A stretch of DNA of 16,067 nucleotides, taken from Ruminococcus sp. UBA3855. GTDB lineage: Bacteria > Bacillota > Clostridia > Oscillospirales > Ruminococcaceae. Positions 7,720 through 14,491 of the stretch are shown in pieces. Below the pieces are notes generated by a model. It saw nothing but the letters and a program-made list of their open reading frames with translations. It had not been told where the DNA came from and did not search any database. Made by a program: the position numbers and the translations under genes. How positions within the stretch are numbered: the first letter of the stretch is position 1; the number at the start of each line of letters is the position of its first letter. The stretch spans positions 1-16,067 of the forward strand of contig DGHF01000212.1 of assembly GCA_002392545.1 (NCBI GenBank), written 5' to 3'.

Positions 7720-8004
7720 TCCTTGTTCATCGTGTCCACTTCAGAGAGGATGAATCACTCTCTTTCCGTGCTTGGCATGACACTCCGAAGGCGTAAATTC
7801 CCCACTAATGCATGGGTACACACGGCAACCGCCATTTTTCCGGCTGGATACCGTGCCAGTAACATTTCCTTTCTCACTGTTTTGCCAAAAAATAATTTTG
7901 CTTGGATTTCACATTGCTGTGATACGACGGCAGTTTCCGTTCAGGCTGAATTTTGTTCCACAAAATTTTTTAATGCTTCTGTAATCAAATCAGCCCCCCT
8001 TACA
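7661..8004 (-). promoter_or_regulatory. Structured glgB leader RNA candidate
   Basis: This is the only gene-free stretch over 300 bases (7661-8108). Reading the minus strand from the predicted transcription start near 8004, it folds into a series of hairpins: GGCTGA/TCAGCC (7995-7990 with 7949-7944) closing an 8-bp AT stem (7967-7949); CAGTGA/TTACTG (7879-7857); a 35-nt hairpin closed by CACGG/CCGTG (7855-7821) with an inner GCC/GGC stem; CCCAT/GTGGG (7816-7801); ACGC/GTGT (7794-7780); and AGAGAG/CTCTCT (7763-7743). A second GCACGG at 7771-7766 could take over pairing with the CCGTG at 7825-7821, giving two exclusive folds. No T run follows any hairpin, so translational control or anti-structure is more likely than simple termination. 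It matches no riboswitch class I know. Confidence 0.45.
7755..7988 (-). other. TTG-initiated leader ORF continuing in frame past a UGA
   Basis: A run AGGGGGG (8000-7994) sits 5 nt before a TTG at 7988 that opens MITEALKNFVEQNSA and then UGA (7943-7941). The same frame stays open for 61 more codons (7940-7758), including segments such as LLARYPAGKMAVAV and GNLRLRSVMPS, until UGA at 7757-7755. Possible readings: a genuine 15-aa leader peptide, a decayed small gene with a nonsense codon, a repeat-derived segment, or much less likely a selenocysteine codon. I recognise no family. The overlap with the hairpin-rich leader argues that RNA structure, not protein, may be what is conserved. Confidence 0.25.
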
Positions 8005-8010
8005 CTTATT

Positions 8011-8039
8011 ATTTTATCAGAAAATTTTGTATCTTTCAA
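8011..8039 (-). promoter_or_regulatory. Sigma-A type promoter for the glycogen operon
   Basis: On the minus strand, TTGAAA (8039-8034) and TAAAAT (8016-8011) are separated by exactly 17 nt, and TGA precedes the -10, giving an extended -10 (TGN). Predicted transcription start is about 8004, leaving a leader of some 340 nt before glgB. It lies about 70 nt after the spoIIE stop codon. Confidence 0.75.
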
Positions 8040-8108
8040 GTGTTTTCGGTCTCCGTGTCAAAATTTCATATAGTTCTATAATTTTGCACCTATTTTTTTG
8101 TACAATTT

Positions 8109-10385
8109 TCACAATATTTTTGGAGGGGTTGACACAAATTTTCTGGTTTCAGGAATGGAATTTTCCATAGAATGACAATTCTGGTCATCTGTGGAACTGC
8201 TGATTCTGGCGACCATCACCGTCATGTCATCACGCTGGACACCGCCTAGAAAAACAGCCGATTTTTCACAAACGGAATCGACAATTTCCGTGAGGGGGAG
8301 ACCCTGCTGTAACAGCTGGCGGATGTAAGGAAATTCCGCTTCTCCGATTCCGTCCGAAAGCATCACAATGGCATCTCCCTCCTGCGCTGTCACATGACGA
8401 GATGAGGGCATTGCATCCGGTACAATCCCCACAGGGAAACTTTGTGAAATGATTCTCTGCATCTGTCCGTCATGATAGAACAATGTCGCCGCCGCTCCGG
8501 ATTTGCTCACAGTGACAGCTCCCGTATCTGCATTGAGAAAGAGCACATCAAGGGTTGCAAAATTTTCGGTACTGGTCTCTGTCAGGAGCATCATGTTCAC
8601 AAGTCTGACCGCCGTTTCCGCAGGCATTCCGCTTGTCACCATCTTCCGGAACGTGCGGACGGCAATTCTTGAGGCAAGGGATGCCATGCTTCCGCTTCCC
8701 ATTCCGTCCGACAAAACAAGATACTGATTTCCAGCGGAGTCCGTGAAAGCGTCTGCATGGTCTCCACAGCGTTCATATTCGGGGGCATTGATGCTCTTAA
8801 AGGCATATTCCATATGATATGGCGCAACCTCCGAAAAACAATAGCGGAAACTATTTTTCTGTTCAGTCTGCATGAAATCCAGTTCCACGTTGAGCCTTCT
8901 TGACAATAATTCCTGAACCGTCGAAACAGGGAAATTCTTCTGCTTGCTGTAAATTTCAGCACAATATCTCCCACTCCGTAATTGATATACAAAACAGGAT
9001 GCTTCCTCACACGCACATAAGCGTAATATATTTTGCAGTGCAACTGTTTCGGGTTCAGAGCAGGTTCTTTCTTTTCTTGTGGCAGTATCAGCTGTGAGCA
9101 TTTCCATCAGTTGCAGGCACTCCAATGTCACAGCACGATTCTGCAACATATGAACCCTCTGCATTTGCGCAAGGGCATTTTTTCTCGTGATTTCGGAAGC
9201 CGATGCAAAAAGTCGTTCCTTCCGGAGACAGTAAAAAGTATTTCCGGATTGGTGCAGTAACATCCGGAAACAAATTTCAGTACGTTTTGCGTTTTCGGGT
9301 TTCCAACAATCCTGACAGCATCCCTTGCAAACTTCATTTCTCATTTGAGTAACAGCATCTTCAGGCTTCTGGATGTTCAGGCGGTGCATGACTTCCGAGG
9401 TTTCATCATGGAGTTCCTGCATGGCATTGCTTAAAAAACGCTCCTGCCGTGACCTTGCCAAGCGGTCAGAAGTCCGGACTTCTTCGGGAGCTAAAAAAAC
9501 ATAAATATCAATATGACAATACAGTGCATATAATGTACAAGCCAGTATCAGCTCAATCAGAATTTTCACGATGTCCGTATGGCTTCCCAGCATAGTACAG
9601 CTCAGAATCTGCATGATGAAAAATGTCGGGATGTAAAACGCATTCGGAAAGCTTGACAGAAAACCTGCCATCATTCCGGTGACTGGTAAAAATAACAACG
9701 GTGTCCCTAATGGTATTCCGCACAAAATCACTCCGCAGGCGGTCAATGCTCCGCATAATGTCCCCCCTTGCTGGTGCAGCTGCTTCGCACAGAGCATGGT
9801 CAGCGTGATACCAACAATCCGCCCCACGTTACAGAATGCTGTATCCAGTCCGCACAATGCCGTAATTCCCAGCATGTATGAAAGCGAAAAAGCAAAACTC
9901 TTTCCAGCATTAAAAGAGATTTTTCTCTGTTTTTTCAGGCTGTTCCATGCATCCGCCAAGAAATACCCTGCAATTCCGGTTAATAATGCTTCGAATATGT
10001 AGAGGGGTATCATGCCTTTCCTCGTATTCAGAAAGCAGTCAACAAAAAATCCCCCTGCAATTCCTCCGCATGACGTGATAACCGCCAGAATCTGAGGTTT
10101 CAGGCTGTCACGGAATAACGCCCGAATACACACAACCCCTGTCAGAGAGGCTATTAAAAACCGCATTTCCTCCGGTGCGCCCTCTGCAATGTATGCCAAT
10201 AGTGACCCTGCCAGTATGGCAAAACTGTAAAGTGGTGTGCTGATTCCGGCTATCGCCACTGCCAATGGTGAAGCCGTTCCGCTGACTTTTCCTATCGACA
10301 GCAGAAAGCCCCCTCCCAATGCCAGAAAACAGCACACCAGAACCCGAAAGGGTTCATGTTTCCAAAACCTCTTGAATGTGAACAA
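8109..10385 (-). CDS. spoIIE: Stage II sporulation protein E (PP2C-type phosphatase)
   Basis: Membrane phosphatase that dephosphorylates SpoIIAA and so releases sigma-F in the forespore, and also takes part in polar septation (family knowledge). The 758 residues start with about ten hydrophobic segments (residues 12-300). A soluble middle region follows with a Cys-rich stretch CKGCCQDCW (353-361), then a C-terminal PP2C domain (about 525-730) with metal-binding VLSDGMGSG (D560), MLSDGIGEAE (D678) and QRDDMTVMV (D719, D720). The order matches B. subtilis SpoIIE, which is about 70 residues longer. The start is TTG at 10385 with AGGAGAGG about 8 nt upstream; the nearby ATG in another frame terminates quickly. 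The upstream promoter looks Spo0A controlled. Its presence suggests that the organism, or a recent ancestor, sporulates. Confidence 0.95.
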   Translation of the reverse strand: MFTFKRFWKHEPFRVLVCCFLALGGGFLLSIGKVSGTASPLAVAIAGISTPLYSFAILAGSLLAYIAEGAPEEMRFLIASLTGVVCIRALFRDSLKPQILAVITSCGGIAGGFFVDCFLNTRKGMIPLYIFEALLTGIAGYFLADAWNSLKKQRKISFNAGKSFAFSLSYMLGITALCGLDTAFCNVGRIVGITLTMLCAKQLHQQGGTLCGALTACGVILCGIPLGTPLLFLPVTGMMAGFLSSFPNAFYIPTFFIMQILSCTMLGSHTDIVKILIELILACTLYALYCHIDIYVFLAPEEVRTSDRLARSRQERFLSNAMQELHDETSEVMHRLNIQKPEDAVTQMRNEVCKGCCQDCWKPENAKRTEICFRMLLHQSGNTFYCLRKERLFASASEITRKNALAQMQRVHMLQNRAVTLECLQLMEMLTADTATRKERTCSEPETVALQNILRLCACEEASCFVYQLRSGRYCAEIYSKQKNFPVSTVQELLSRRLNVELDFMQTEQKNSFRYCFSEVAPYHMEYAFKSINAPEYERCGDHADAFTDSAGNQYLVLSDGMGSGSMASLASRIAVRTFRKMVTSGMPAETAVRLVNMMLLTETSTENFATLDVLFLNADTGAVTVSKSGAAATLFYHDGQMQRIISQSFPVGIVPDAMPSSRHVTAQEGDAIVMLSDGIGEAEFPYIRQLLQQGLPLTEIVDSVCEKSAVFLGGVQRDDMTVMVARISSSTDDQNCHSMENSIPETRKFVSTPPKIL

Positions 10386-10421
10386 AGTTGCATCCTCTCC
10401 TTTGATGAATCATATACTACT

Positions 10422-10456
10422 ATTATACAATATCAGAAATGCATCTTTTGTCAAAA
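10422..10456 (-). promoter_or_regulatory. spoIIE promoter with 21-bp spacer and 0A-box
   Basis: The minus strand carries a perfect -35 TTGACA (10454-10449) and a perfect -10 TATAAT (10427-10422), but 21 nt apart instead of 17. The -35 lies within TTTGTCAAAA on the plus strand (10447-10456), which fits the Spo0A box TTTGTCRAAA. B. subtilis spoIIE and spoIIG promoters are known for 21-22 bp spacers and activation by Spo0A-P bound next to the -35. Predicted start is near 10415, giving a 5' leader of about 30 nt. Confidence 0.75.
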
Positions 10457-10522
10457 CGTGTTGGAATTTTACGGAACTTTCCATAAAAATCATGCTATTT
10501 CCTGCGAATTATTCCTTTTCCC

Positions 10523-10548
10523 AAAAAAGCACCGCCATTGGCAGTGCT
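10523..10548 (-). terminator. Intrinsic terminator after ksgA
   Basis: On the minus strand, AGCACUGCC and GGCGGUGCU pair over 9 bp with one U-G wobble around a 3-nt loop and are followed by six T residues. It begins 12 nt after the ksgA stop codon and insulates spoIIE from the upstream operon. Confidence 0.92.
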
Positions 10549-10560
10549 TCTCTCCAAAAA

Positions 10561-11436
10561 TTATATTTTGTCAGCATTCTGAAATTGGTCAACGGCATTA
10601 CTAAGCCTTGCCAGTTCGTCCATTTTCAAAGACTCAATCCGCACAGATGCAGACAATCCAGCCGTTTCAAAAATTGCTGAAATCTCTTTCTTCGAGACTC
10701 CCAACGCTCCCGATAATACTCCGCCTAACTGCTTTCGTCTCTGCGAAAATCCAGCCTTGACAATCCGGAAAAATAATGCTTCATTGGTAATATTCCACGG
10801 TCTTTCAGAATGTAACTGAATCTGCATCACCGCAGAATCGACATTCGGAGACGGCATAAAATTTCCTCTCGAAACGTCAAACAATTTCGTTGCCCTTCCA
10901 TAATATTCCACTGCAACGCTAACAGCTCCGCTTTCACGGCTTCCAATGGGCGCACAAAGTCTCTGTGAGGCTTCTTTCTGTACCATGACTGTGATGGTTT
11001 CAATGGGTAAATGCTCTTCTAATAAGCGCATTAACAGGGGAGAGGTGATATAATACGGCAGATTCGCACACACTCCCACATGAAGCCCCTGAAATTCGCT
11101 TTCAATGAGGGACTGCAAATCATATTTCATGGCATCCCCATGAATAATATGAATGTTGTCAAATTCTTTCAAGGTCTCATCAAGAATGGGGAATAAGCGT
11201 TCATCCAGTTCAATGGCAACCACTTTGCTGGCACGTTTGGCGAGTTCCGCCGTCAATACTCCAATTCCCGTTCCAATCTCCAGAATGCCCCACCCTTCAC
11301 GAGCGTTCCCCATTTCGGCAATTCGGGGGCATATGGTCGGATTGATAATGAAATTCTGTCCGAGGGATTTGGAAAAATGAAATCCATGCCGTTCCAATAA
11401 TTCCTTGATATATCCAATATCTGTCAATGTTTCCAT
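10561..11436 (-). CDS. rsmA: 16S rRNA adenine dimethyltransferase
   Basis: Also called KsgA; it dimethylates two adjacent adenines in the 3'-terminal hairpin of 16S rRNA (A1518 and A1519 in E. coli) using SAM, late in 30S assembly. The 291 residues show SLGQNFI (24-30), the SAM loop EIGTGIG (53-59), the acidic residue of AIELDE, the GDAMK motif (D101) and the catalytic NLPYYI (125-130), followed by the small C-terminal helical domain. ATG 11436 lies inside the preceding flavoprotein gene with a 13-bp overlap. An AGGCGGTGA ribosome site precedes it, so translation is probably coupled. A strong terminator follows. Nothing appears missing. Confidence 0.96.
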   Translation of the reverse strand: METLTDIGYIKELLERHGFHFSKSLGQNFIINPTICPRIAEMGNAREGWGILEIGTGIGVLTAELAKRASKVVAIELDERLFPILDETLKEFDNIHIIHGDAMKYDLQSLIESEFQGLHVGVCANLPYYITSPLLMRLLEEHLPIETITVMVQKEASQRLCAPIGSRESGAVSVAVEYYGRATKLFDVSRGNFMPSPNVDSAVMQIQLHSERPWNITNEALFFRIVKAGFSQRRKQLGGVLSGALGVSKKEISAIFETAGLSASVRIESLKMDELARLSNAVDQFQNADKI

Positions 11437-13034
11437 ACTTCACCGCCTAACGCTTCCATAATGGCTTCTGCGCAGTGAATGCCGTCCACTGATGCAGATG
11501 TAATGCCCCCTGCATAGCCTGCGCCTTCTCCGCACGGATACAAACCTTTCACGGTTGTACAATGATATGCTTCATCTCTCAGCATCCGGACAGGGGAAGA
11601 ACTTCTTGACTCGACACCTGTCAAGATTGCATCAGATTCCGCAAATCCATGTAAACGCTTGTCAAGTTCAGGGATTCCGATTCTCAGTGTCTCACAAATA
11701 TATTTTGGTAAATATTTATCAGGGCTTGCGAACGCTGTTGAGGGTGTATAAGTCGGAGTAATCTTCCCGAAAGAAGTTGATTCTCTCCGTCTCAGGAAAT
11801 CCCCCACACGGATAACAGGAGCGGAATAATTCTTTCCCCCTGCGACAAATGCCTTTTCTTCGATTTCTCTTTGCAGATACATTCCGGCTAAGGGGTGTTC
11901 ACTGCCGAAATCTGCCGGAGTAACCCCCACCAATAATGCACTGTTCGCATTTTGTCCGTCACGTGCGAAATTGCTCATTCCGTTCACAGCAAGGCGGTTA
12001 CATTCAGACGATGCCGGAACGACTTCACCCCCCGGACACATACAGAATGTGTACAAACTCCTGCCATTTTTCAGGTGAACGGCTAGTTTATAATCTGCTG
12101 AACCTAATGCCGGATGATTCGCAAATTTTCCATATAATGCCCGATTGATGTCGGATTGCAAATGCTCAATTCTTACCCCCATGGAAAAGGGCTTTTGTGC
12201 AAGTGGAATGCCGATTTTGTGTAATTGTTCCATGGTATCCCTCGCACTGTGACCAAGAGCGAAAATGGCGTAATTGGTTGCAATTTCGAAATCATTGTTA
12301 TTTTCGGTATATTGAATCGAGGTCAATGCATTGTCTTTGGTGGTGAAACCTGTCATTTTGGCACGAAAATGAATTTCTCCGCCCATGACCTGAATCATTT
12401 CACGGATATTTTTCACGATTGCTGTCAGATTATCCGTTCCGATATGGGGTTTTGACTGGTATAAAATTTCTTTCGGTGCGCCGAACTGTGCGAACGTTTC
12501 CAGTACAAAGCGGATTCTTGCATCCTTGATACCAGTATTCAATTTACCATCCGAAAATGTCCCTGCACCGCCTTCCCCGAACTGAATATTACTTTCCGGC
12601 AGTAATATTCCATTTTCACGGAAATTCCTGACGTGTTGCATACGCTCTTCCACTGGACAGCCACGCTCTAAAATGATGGGTCTCATTCCGGCTTTGGCGA
12701 GGACATACCCTGCAAACATTCCAGCAGGACCAAAACCTACGACAACGGGTCTTTGCTGTGTATGACAAATTCTGACTTGATATTTCTTTTCTGTCACTTC
12801 TGCAATGTCCTTGTCTCTTACAAGCGCACGGAGGATTTTTTTCTCATTTTCCGCCTTGACATTGACAGTCAGAAGAAAGGTAATATTGTCCTTTTTTCGT
12901 GCATCAACGGACTTTTTACGGAGCTGTACGGATTTAATCTGATTGAGCGGAATATGCAGTTTTCTGCCGATGATATGCTGTAATTGTTCATCTGTGTAGT
13001 CAAGCGGTACACGAAGATTTTGTATTTGAATCAA
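11424..13034 (-). CDS. COG2509-type FAD-dependent oxidoreductase
   Basis: Member of a widespread family of FAD/NAD(P)-binding proteins of unknown substrate. The 536 residues begin with a small N-terminal domain (1-90) containing the family's KKSVDARKKDN signature. The dinucleotide-binding GFGPAGMFAG follows at 100-109, with E123 ending the second strand (ILERG), and a C-terminal FAD-contacting segment CGEGAGYAGGITSA near 507-520. No signal peptide or membrane segment is seen, so it should be cytosolic. The start is TTG at 13034, supported by a perfect AGGAGG 7 nt upstream. Its ribosome site abuts a tandem pair of large palindromes that fill the gap to the next gene upstream. It overlaps rsmA by 13 bp, a link that suggests co-expression but not function. 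Confidence 0.88.
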   Translation of the reverse strand: MIQIQNLRVPLDYTDEQLQHIIGRKLHIPLNQIKSVQLRKKSVDARKKDNITFLLTVNVKAENEKKILRALVRDKDIAEVTEKKYQVRICHTQQRPVVVGFGPAGMFAGYVLAKAGMRPIILERGCPVEERMQHVRNFRENGILLPESNIQFGEGGAGTFSDGKLNTGIKDARIRFVLETFAQFGAPKEILYQSKPHIGTDNLTAIVKNIREMIQVMGGEIHFRAKMTGFTTKDNALTSIQYTENNNDFEIATNYAIFALGHSARDTMEQLHKIGIPLAQKPFSMGVRIEHLQSDINRALYGKFANHPALGSADYKLAVHLKNGRSLYTFCMCPGGEVVPASSECNRLAVNGMSNFARDGQNANSALLVGVTPADFGSEHPLAGMYLQREIEEKAFVAGGKNYSAPVIRVGDFLRRRESTSFGKITPTYTPSTAFASPDKYLPKYICETLRIGIPELDKRLHGFAESDAILTGVESRSSSPVRMLRDEAYHCTTVKGLYPCGEGAGYAGGITSASVDGIHCAEAIMEALGGEVWKH

Positions 13035-13054
13035 AATATTTCCTCCTATTCTAA

Positions 13055-13136
13055 ATGGGGGACATTGCCCTTTGAAGCCTCAGCACAAATTGCTAAAAGC
13101 TAATGCAATTTGCACTGAGAGGGCAATTTCCCCCAT
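13055..13136. repeat. Palindromic repeat, copy 1
   Basis: Arms: ATGGGGGA (13055-13062) with TCCCCCAT (13129-13136); a one-base mismatch; ATTGCCC (13064-13070) with GGGCAAT (13121-13127); an asymmetric bulge of 8 nt against a single A (13120); CTCAG (13079-13083) with CTGAG (13115-13119); a CA/CA internal loop; and CAAATTGC (13086-13093) with GCAATTTG (13105-13112). The right arm is followed by ACCCCTT and an ATATTATTAT stretch. No T run follows on the minus strand, and the FAD gene ribosome site starts within about 10 nt. Confidence 0.85.
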
Positions 13137-13159
13137 ACCCCTTTTATATTATTATTAAA

Positions 13160-13251
13160 ATGGGGGAACGCAATGCATGAAATCTTGACACACGAAATCG
13201 AAAACAAAATTTTCTCATTCGTTTGTGTCAAGAGCATTGCTTTTCCCCCAT
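13160..13251. repeat. Palindromic repeat, copy 2
   Basis: Arms: ATGGGGGAA (13160-13168) with TTCCCCCAT (13243-13251); GCAATGC (13170-13176) with GCATTGC (13234-13240); an asymmetric bulge of 7 nt against a single A (13233); then CTTGACACA (13184-13192) with TGTGTCAAG (13224-13232), and a CGAA/TTCG inner pairing. The outer arm, the bulge position and the right flank (TACCCCCTCATATTACTAT) match copy 1, but the inner stem sequences differ and still pair. The right flank overlaps the end of the upstream flavoprotein gene. Confidence 0.85.
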
Positions 13252-13257
13252 ACCCCC

Positions 13258-14475
13258 TCATATTACTATATTTTTCACTGCCCTTGTTGCGCTTGCCCAG
13301 CACCAATGCAGATGATACCCCCCACAATCTGCATGAATGTCCACGGCTTCACCAATGACATACAAGCCGGAATTTTTTTTCACCTGTAAATGTTCATCCA
13401 ATGCCGAACCTTTGACCCCTCCGGCGGTAGATTGTGCCTGTTCAAACGTGCCTGTATTCATGACAGGGAATTCGACATGATGTATCACATCTGAAATTTT
13501 TTGTAATTGCTTGTCGGTCAGCATACTGCACGGACAATCTGCACGAATTCCGCACACTTTCAGAATATGCCTTGCCATTGGTTTGACAAGCAGACCCGAA
13601 AGCATATTTTCACAATCTGCCTGATTTCGTACCGACTGCATCAAATATAATCTGTCAAGGGTATTTTCTGCCGTGTCCTCTGGAATGCAGTCAATTGACA
13701 GGCTGAAATTCTGAATCCGCCCTGTATCGACAAGGTGAGACAAATTAAATACACATATCCCAGAGAGATTATTTTCATTAAATTGAATTTCCCCTGATTC
13801 TGTGCGCAGTAATTTTGACTTGTCATATAATGAGACATTGCCCTTGATTCTGATACCCTTCAGGGAATGAAGCTGTTTTTTGTCGGAAACCAGAGGGCAT
13901 AAAATGGGCTTTGGTGTCGAGATGGAAATATTGAGCGATTCCAATAATTTCCATGCCGTTCCGTCCGTCCCCAATTTCGGGGAAGCATGACCCCCAGCCG
14001 AGAAAATGACATTCTTTGACAGAAATTCCATTTCATCTGTGAGGATATGCCACAAACTGCCTTTTTTGTATAAACGTGTCACATTTTGATTACAAAAAAT
14101 TTCCGTCTGTGTTTGTTCCAATGTCAGACGAAATGCATCTAAAACAGCATTAGCCGTCATGCTATAGGGATAAATTCGCCCTGCGGAATCGGTACGGGTA
14201 TAAAGCCCCATCATCTGAAAAAATTCCTCTGCCGTGCCGAAATCGGAAAGGATATTTTGCAGTGTTTTTGTCGGAATACTGCCATAATAGTCGTCAGAAG
14301 TAATATTTTCGTGGCTTAAATTACAGTGTCCGTTTCCGGTTGCAAGAATTTTCTTGCCAATTCGTGGCAATTTTTCAAGAATAGCGATTTCATGCAGTCC
14401 CATTGATTGTGCCTGTACCGCAGAAGCCAACCCTGAAGCCCCTCCGCCAATAATCACTAATTGATATTGTTTCAT
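13258..14475 (-). CDS. HI0933/BaiN-like flavoprotein
   Basis: NAD(P)/FAD-dependent oxidoreductase of the HI0933 family; the one well-studied relative, BaiN, reduces bile-acid double bonds, but most members have no known substrate and none should be assumed here. The 405 residues show the dinucleotide loop GGGASGLAS (10-18), E34, the family motif TGNGHCNL (46-53), an insertion domain in the middle, and C-terminal QSTAGGV and GEAVDIHADCGGYHLHW segments that bind FAD. ATG 14475 is preceded by a modest AGGGT ribosome site, 16 nt after the serine hydrolase gene, so the two are probably co-transcribed. The last codons and the stop lie in the flank of palindromic repeat copy 2, just 6 nt from its arm. 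Confidence 0.9.
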   Translation of the reverse strand: MKQYQLVIIGGGASGLASAVQAQSMGLHEIAILEKLPRIGKKILATGNGHCNLSHENITSDDYYGSIPTKTLQNILSDFGTAEEFFQMMGLYTRTDSAGRIYPYSMTANAVLDAFRLTLEQTQTEIFCNQNVTRLYKKGSLWHILTDEMEFLSKNVIFSAGGHASPKLGTDGTAWKLLESLNISISTPKPILCPLVSDKKQLHSLKGIRIKGNVSLYDKSKLLRTESGEIQFNENNLSGICVFNLSHLVDTGRIQNFSLSIDCIPEDTAENTLDRLYLMQSVRNQADCENMLSGLLVKPMARHILKVCGIRADCPCSMLTDKQLQKISDVIHHVEFPVMNTGTFEQAQSTAGGVKGSALDEHLQVKKNSGLYVIGEAVDIHADCGGYHLHWCWASATRAVKNIVI

Positions 14476-14491
14476 AAATTACCCTGTATTT

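Noticed and set aside
7941..7988. Selenoprotein with UGA-encoded selenocysteine
   Set aside because: The residues around the UGA form no redox motif, the hairpin after it (ACGG/CCGT) is too short for a confident SECIS, and the downstream half resembles no known selenoprotein.
7723..8073. 116-codon plus-strand ORF inside the glgB leader
   Set aside because: It runs antisense to the promoter and the hairpins, has no convincing ribosome site, and its open frame seems a by-product of the minus-strand frame in the same stretch. No family is recognisable.
8056..8090. Terminator after spoIIE
   Set aside because: The CAAAATT/AATTTTG arms form an AT-only stem with no T run after it, so I do not count it as an intrinsic terminator.
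13055..13251. CRISPR array or IS element
   Set aside because: Only two units, each internally palindromic with differing centres; there is no repeat-spacer pattern and no transposase in the window.
13173..13358. Plus-strand ORFs across the palindromic repeats
   Set aside because: They arise from palindrome sequence and antisense codons of the flavoprotein; there is no ribosome site and no known domain.
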